From: Papaver somniferum
Lineage: Eukaryota > Streptophyta > Magnoliopsida > Ranunculales > Papaveraceae
Direction of reading: 5' to 3'
Length of the DNA: 64,000 nucleotides
Assembly (NCBI RefSeq): GCF_003573695.1
Contig: NC_039358.1
Location: 160,384,920 to 160,448,919, forward strand
The position numbers were made by a program, and so were the translations under genes. Shown here in pieces: positions 58,904 through 64,000 of the stretch. The stretch's first letter is position 1. Each line of letters opens with the position of its first letter. The notes beneath the pieces are model-generated. The model saw nothing but the letters and a program-made list of their open reading frames with translations. It was not told the origin of the DNA and made no database searches.

Positions 58904-60470
58904 TCAAGTTGTGTTGGGGTGAACAATGTCTTGCTCACCATAGGTGATCGAAACAAACTTTTCCGCATCTATGGATTTTTCACCATTTATAGTTTTTGGC
59001 TTATTTAGTTTTTTCTTCCACCAATTCTTGCGTTTCATCTTTGAATTATCATGAGAGAGATCACTTTTAGACCCATTCATATCTAAATCCATCTTTCCCA
59101 AGAAATTTTTAACTTCCAACATCATGGATTTTGCCTTTTCCATAGTCGTGGAATTTTCTGGGAGATCATTCCTTTTTCACACTCAATGCATCATTGACTT
59201 TCTTTGGTACCTACTTCTGAGTGTGTTTATGAAAAACCAGAACATTCTTCTCATTATTGTTTTCAAGGTTTCTTGAAAGAGAATCAGATTGACTATTCTT
59301 TTGGAAGTTAGTCTTTCTCCAATTGGGAGCATCGGATCTTGTCTTCGTCTTTACAAAGTTATCCTTTTGATAATCATTACAATTGTGAAAAGGCTTTGTA
59401 TGACGTTTATAGGCAAATCTAGGTTTATCGCAAGACTGATTCATTTGCCTAAACGTTGGATGTTGACAACTCTTAATGTCAAGGATGTTATCCTTAACAT
59501 ATGATCTATGTTTGATCACTTATTGTGATGCCCAAACAAGAACATCGTGAAGATGAAAACGACATCCATTTTGCAGGTGACCTTTATATCCGTAATAATA
59601 ACAAACTTAAGGAATGTTATTACCTGGATTCGTGTGTGCTGGCTTTAGAGGTTGATATAATTTGCTCTTTCGAACCTTAACTGCCGGAGTAGGTATTTCA
59701 CTTTTGCCATCCTTGGAAACCTTTGGTTGAGAAGAATCACTAGCCTTGACAAATTTTACATTTTTGCTAATACTTGGAGCATCTCTTCCCTTATAGCCCA
59801 ATCCTCGTGTATCACGTTGATTTTTACTTGCTCCTAGCATAGAGGTTAATTTGTTTGAACTAGTATTGAACTTTTTTAAGTCCTCTTTTAACATCCTGAT
59901 TTTATCAAGAGCAATAGTTAAATCAACCTCAAGGTGTTTTTCTCTGTTTTCGAAACTAATTTGTTGATAGTTAATCCTTGCTTCATATTTTGCAAGTTTC
60001 TCTCCCAACAAAAAGTACTTTTGATAAATATTATCATATTCAAGTGACTTCTTACGTAGGTATTCCTCATAATCTTTGAGGATCGATTCGTTAGAGCGAT
60101 TCGAAACAAAATGACCTGCATAAATTCTTCCCAATTTCTTGTTTCCTCAACAGAGATGGGTCAGAAAAGGAGTGACACCATGAGTTTTCAACTTTTCAAC
60201 CGGTTCTAGCAACTTAACATTCTCTGAGATTTTCTCATCAACGTCTCTATCAATATCTGAGTCACCTTCATCTGAAATTTCATCTAACTGTTCTTCTGGG
60301 CGTGTTTCCCAGTTATCAATAGTTTCTACATCCAGAGGATATTTAGATATTGATCTAGATGTGACAGTTTTCTCAGGTGTTGGATCCAAACTTTGATAAA
60401 AATCAACTGGTTGGAAATGGTGATATGTTGTTAGAGATTCTCTCTTGTCCATATAGTCAGATTGCTTCAA
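58904..60470 (-). pseudogene. Gag-type coding remnant of element G, multiply broken
   Basis: Minus-strand pieces in order: 60470-60147 (acidic, MKQSDYMDKRESL start), 60134-59607, 59519-59211 and 59143-58904. The second has a long helical stretch (YEEYLRKKSLEYDNIYQKY to LKEDLKKFN), then LTSMLGASKNQRDTRGLGYKG, a phrase typical of the gag end in Sirevirus/SIRE-type copia elements. Just past its stop the same frame reads CYYYGYKGHLQNGC, a zinc knuckle with Tyr for the second Cys. The last piece ends QDIVHPNTT, like IIVHPSTT at the end of A(+) gag. The N-terminal UBN2 part is absent. Stops near 60140, 59605 and 59520 and a later frame change make it dead. Confidence 0.7.
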
Positions 60471-60503
60471 ACAAAGAATTGTTAGGTCTTACCGTGTTTG
60501 TCT

Positions 60504-60515
60504 GCTCTGGTACCA
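60504..60515 (-). other. Primer-binding site of element G
   Basis: The minus strand reads TGGTACCAGAGC two bases after the LTR end. Confidence 0.8.
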
Positions 60516-61568
60516 ATTGAAAACGCGGGGGTGCCAAAATACACCACCAACGTTTTCTTAGGGAACATGTATGGACAAACTTAAATTCAATTCCGAGAGT
60601 TCAACTTAATGAATCTCAATCAAGAAAGAATATCTAAAGTTATATCTCTTTCTCTCACAATCAGAACGTTAACATAGACAAGTCCGTGAACCTGATTTAT
60701 GTGAGAGACTATTTGGGTGATTCCAAAGATCAATTTCCAAAGTAATCAGTCAAGTTGTATCCAAAAAAAATGGATGAATGTATTTAATTTGATTGATTAA
60801 CGCACGACCTATGATATTTCAATTATAAAGATAAATAATATAATAAAATAAACACCAGAAGTTTTATTAACGAGGAAACCACAAATGCAGAAAACCCTGG
60901 GACCTAGTCCAGATTGAACACCAAACTATTAACCAGCTACAGACACTAGCATACTACCAATTAACTTCAGACTGGAATGTAGTTGAGACCGAGTTAAACC
61001 CTCCCAGCAATTCGGTTACAATCGCGTTCCATACGCCTCTTGAATCCCAGCAGGACTACGCGCAATTGACTCCCTTAAATGATGTCGCACCAACTAAGAG
61101 TTGCTTCAACTCAATTGAAGATTTTAAACTAATCTGCCTCCCACCGATAAGCCTATATGTGATTCCTTTGCGATCAAAAAGTTTGATCAAGGTGATGGAA
61201 ATCGATAGAAGTAAACAAAGTCTAGCTAACCTCAAAATCCGGACTTATGCAACCCGAAGTGCAACCTAGATTATTATTCACCTCACAAGTATAAAACTTT
61301 TGGAATCAACAAATTCTGAGACGAATATAACTTTGATGATTTGTATCTATCTTATTCAAGTGAGTAGATCAACAATCGAACAAGATCAGGATAGTCGAGC
61401 TATCAAGATAAACAATAGTTGTACCTGGCTTCATGAATCCCTATGAAGTCTTTGTAGTCGTTAAACCCTAAAAAAGATTTTAGGAAGAGGATGACTCTAG
61501 TTACAACTAGGACACACCAAGAAAAGTAGTGTACGTATTCAAATATCATAATTGCTTGAAGTTCCCCT

Positions 61569-61576
61569 TTTATATA
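61569..61576 (-). promoter_or_regulatory. TATA box of the G LTR
   Basis: The minus strand reads ATGTATATAAAAGGGG. Confidence 0.6.
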
Positions 61577-61969
61577 CATTCAAAGCATAGGTTGCTTTAA
61601 GTTTAAGCTAAGATAGCTTTGGAACCAAGCAAACAATATCCACTGTTAGATGAATCTTTGAATCTTATTTACATAACAAAATATACACTCTGGTTAGGAT
61701 GAACCGTAATCGAACCGTGTATAAGACCACGCTCATGAATGGTTAGTCGAAGCTATCCAACTGAACTATAAGCTTGAGGATTTTCATAATAACTTAAGAC
61801 TTAACTAGAAACACAATCAAGTGATCAAATATGTCTATGGTGTTTTTAGAGATTATTCAAATGCAAATTATCTCGGAGAAATAATTTAAGTGCATAAGAA
61901 TTTAACCGACATGGTAAGTAGGTGTACAAGGTATAAATACTTAACCTGTTCGTGAACAGTTATGTCATG

Positions 61970-62300
61970 GTATGTGTACCGGTATGTAAACCTTAAGACA
62001 TAACCGAGTTCCGGAGTTCACATAACTATTTAGGTATCCGCACTGGCATGGATACAATTTAAGCATAGCAATTTCCGGAGTCCACAGAATTTTTTCGATA
62101 TGCGTACTGGTATGGATACCATTTAAGCATAGTTGAGTTCCAGAGTCCACATAAATTTTTTGGTACGTGTACCTGTATGGTACCAAACCGGTTATGTAAC
62201 TACAGTTCCTTTCTAGTACGCGTACTGGTTTGCGTACCAATTCGGATTCACGAGTTTCCAGACTTATAAAGGTGTGCATATGAATATGCGTACCAAAAAT
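61970..62300 (-). repeat. GTACGCGTAC-type array in the G LTR
   Basis: Five or six phrases of the form GGTATGCGTACTGGTATGGATACC recur at about 61972, 62034, 62097, 62162, 62215 and 62284, spaced about 55-65 bases and followed by similar text (AGTTCCGGAGTCCACA). GTACGCGTAC is itself a palindrome (62216). Confidence 0.75.
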
Positions 62301-62963
62301 ATGTTTGTTGACATATGGCTACTTTGTTTCGTGTACTGAGTACGTGCATTACGGTTTTATACTTATAACAGTTTTCCCGGTTTGTAAGACTGGTATATAC
62401 AATGTCTTATATCCGAATCTACAATAGTTCCGTATTTCTCAAAATCGATTCGAAACATTCCCGAATAACATCAATGACACATATCACTGTTCCATGTTAT
62501 TTTCGAATGATAAAACTTGAATCATGGTTTTGATTACCAACAAAAAAAAATCCTTAACCAAAATTCATCAAGTATGAAAAATGTTCATTAAGCTTAGTCA
62601 TATTTCAAGGACTAATTACAAAATGAATTTTGACTCGAAATTTTGATATGCTTATGATAGTCTAATTATTTATGCGACATCGTCTCATAGATAGAAAGAT
62701 TGATATAACTTGAGAAATAGGTGGTTCAGTATTCACTTATCTTTTGTTGAAGAAGTTCTGCAAAAGCTTCGATTGATCTTCGCCTTCAGACGGTAGAACG
62801 CAATGATGACTGCCGTGATGTTCGTTTCTCAACTACACTTTCATCCTAATCCGATACTTAACTAATTGTAGACTAGAAATCAAGATATAGTTTTGGAAAC
62901 TAAATTTGAAAACAAGCTTAAGATAGCAAGACTTATGAGTTCGACCAAGCAATGCTCTAACAG

Positions 62964-63320
62964 GAGAAAATCCCCCCGTAGCCATGAAGCCTAGGTAGGG
63001 ATGTGGGTATATCCGCTTTGATGGTCGTGAATACATAATCCCATTGAAATGGCGACTACTGCATCCTATGTACCAAAAGGAACCAGAGAACATGTGAAAT
63101 AATCCTAGTAGATTGTGAAGTCGGGGAATCCCCTCGTATCTCTGCATCTAGCAGGATTGTGAAAGATTAGAATCCCCGTGTAGCCCTACATCCTGGGCAG
63201 GGATGTGGGTATGTCCGATTGAATGGTCGTGAATACATCATTCCGTTGAAGTGGTGACTACTTCATCCTTTGTTCCAAAACGAACGCTACACAAAAAGTG
63301 CCAAGAATTTTCTCCTGCCT
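62964..63320. repeat. Two-copy tandem repeat of about 200 bases
   Basis: 62969-63080 and 63171-63285 match closely: both run AATCCCC-CGTAGCC, CAGGGATGTGGGTAT, ATGGTCGTGAATACAT, then GTGACTACT-CATCCT. The first copy is followed by a spacer with GGGGAATCCCC (63124). No coding function seen. Confidence 0.8.
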
Positions 63321-63455
63321 TAGTACGAGTTGTATCGAGGCTTTGACAGGCTGGCGTAAAAATCTGTTATACATTTATGAGATAAAATCTCTAGCCTACC
63401 CGAGACTTGTTCCTGGACAAAAGGCTTCGGTTATCGGGTAAATGTCATTTTGTTG
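63321..63455. other. Unassigned stretch at right edge
   Basis: No gene, repeat or RNA recognised. Confidence 0.3.
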
Positions 63456-63525
63456 CCACTATAGAATGGGCAAACATGAAAAACGGGTTGGCAAACCAAC
63501 AAGTTTGTAGGTTTTCCCGTTGTGG
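63456..63525. repeat. Imperfect inverted repeat around GGTTGGCAAACCAAC
   Basis: CCACTATAGAATGGGCAAAC on the left and GTTTTCCCGTTGTGG on the right are roughly complementary, with GTTGGCAAACCAAC in the middle. It could be the end or core of a small MITE, but no TSD was found. Confidence 0.4.
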
Positions 63526-63639
63526 CCTAAAAAGAGAGGCGCGTTTTTCTTTTTCTTTTTTTGCATCACGAGGCTGATGAAGAAATGTCGGCGGTGGGAT
63601 TTAAGCCGTGTAGCGCAAGAAGAGCCACCAAATGGATAT

Positions 63640-63963
63640 ATCTTAACGGCTAATTCCAATGGCTCTCTTTGAATAGATATTCATTTTTCGTTCATCTCAA
63701 TCATATATTCTCCACACATTCCTTCATCATCTCTAATCTATCAAAAAAAATTCTACCAAATTTTTAAGTGGTTCACAGCCTTCACAACAAAAATCCTTCA
63801 CCATCCAGTAGAGTTCGTGGTATCAAATTTACAATGGATGGAGATGATGGGAAATTGGCACCCCAAGCGCATGCAGCAGTACGCAGGATTAAAAAGAGCA
63901 ATTAGTGGTTTGAACCAAACATGGATAAACAACAAGAGACAAAATATAAGAAAGCACACCAGG
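63640..63963 (+). other. Leader-like stretch, no gene established
   Basis: TC-rich text (63660-63740) followed by an ATG at 63834 opens only a 23-codon frame (MDGDDGKLAPQAHAAVRRIK...). The composition resembles a plant 5' untranslated leader. A transposon-gene start is possible but not shown. Confidence 0.25.
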
Positions 63964-64000
63964 TGTAATGACCCGTTCCTCCACCGATATTGTCCCCACT
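63964..64000 (+). repeat. Possible start of another LTR at the window edge
   Basis: TGTAATGACCCGTTCC begins at 63964; TGTAA(T/C)GACCCG starts are frequent in plant LTRs, and the preceding bases are purine-rich (GAAAGCACACCAGG) but not a clear polypurine tract. Only 37 bases are visible. Confidence 0.25.

Larger units (their letters stand above)
57160..62963 (-). mobile_element. Element G: minus-strand Sirevirus-like element, 3' end cut, no pol
   Basis: 5' LTR 60518-62963, primer site 60504-60515, gag-like coding remnants 58904-60470 and a left part (57240-57700) that matches the 3' purine-motif region of A (CTCCCCCTTA motifs at 57270 and 57341, CTCTCCCCCAT near 57626). The left end is cut by the F LTR at 57159, so the 3' LTR is missing. 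An LTR-like piece at 58190-58520 lies inside. No reverse transcriptase or integrase is visible. Confidence 0.75.
60518..62963 (-). repeat. G 5' LTR
   Basis: 2446 bases. The minus strand starts TGTTAGAGCATTGCTTGG at 62963 and ends GCGTTTTCA at 60518. A TATA box (TATATAAA, minus) is at 61569-61576. Its start and end resemble A LTRs, the middle does not. Frames inside (61066-61269, 61965-62279) are chance. Confidence 0.88.

Noticed and set aside
63964..64000. Possible Cassandra-type TRIM LTR
   Set aside because: No 5S rRNA-like promoter text is visible in the few bases present, so I only note a possible LTR start.

Overview
The window looks like nuclear DNA of a flowering plant. It is AT-rich, holds one spliced gene of plant type, and is otherwise mostly nested LTR retrotransposons of plant lineages. 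I cannot name the species from sequence alone. No tRNA, rRNA or CRISPR array was found.

The one convincing host gene is at 5824-7017 (+). It has two exons and encodes a 315-residue formiminotransferase-domain protein (plant FTCD-like). It sits in a short non-LTR island (about 3841-7930) that also holds an array of small palindromes upstream, a duplicated segment on either side of the gene, and the 3' end of a dead RTE-type LINE.

The rest can be resolved into elements by their ends, primer sites and target-site duplications (TSDs). Family names here are local. C: 5' LTR of a minus-strand Ty3/gypsy-like element (243-3840), interior off the left edge. A(-): an old minus-strand Sirevirus-like Ty1/copia derivative forming the scaffold from about 13036 to about 48800. 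Four inserts in or on A(-): F-solo, a solo LTR (10209-13035, TSD GAATT); B, a gypsy-like element (13722-35319, TSD ATGAT); and F1, a complete but pol-less element (36531-46035, TSD CAAAC). B is itself broken by a solo A-type LTR (15106-17461, TSD AAATT), by D, an Athila/Tat-like pol-less element (23965-31416, TSD AAGGG), and by E, a probable Mutator-like DNA element (31659-34105, 9-bp TSD TTGTAGATA). To the right come A(+) (48832-55515) with a broken copia gag, a truncated F LTR (55516-57159), a minus-strand element G (57160-62963), and a right-edge region with a 200-bp tandem duplication.

No reverse transcriptase of copia or gypsy type, integrase or protease is visible anywhere, so every LTR element here appears non-autonomous. 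A(-) and F1 carry homologous frameshifted ORFs of the putative plant transposon protein type, while A(+), which shares LTR and 3' sequence with A(-), carries a copia gag instead; this suggests module exchange. Two facing A-type LTR ends (48237-49418) form a long inverted repeat that could give hairpin RNA. Several LTR families and element E each carry their own tandem array of short near-palindromes. Boundaries supported by TSDs plus an unoccupied paralogous site in the same window are the most secure calls.
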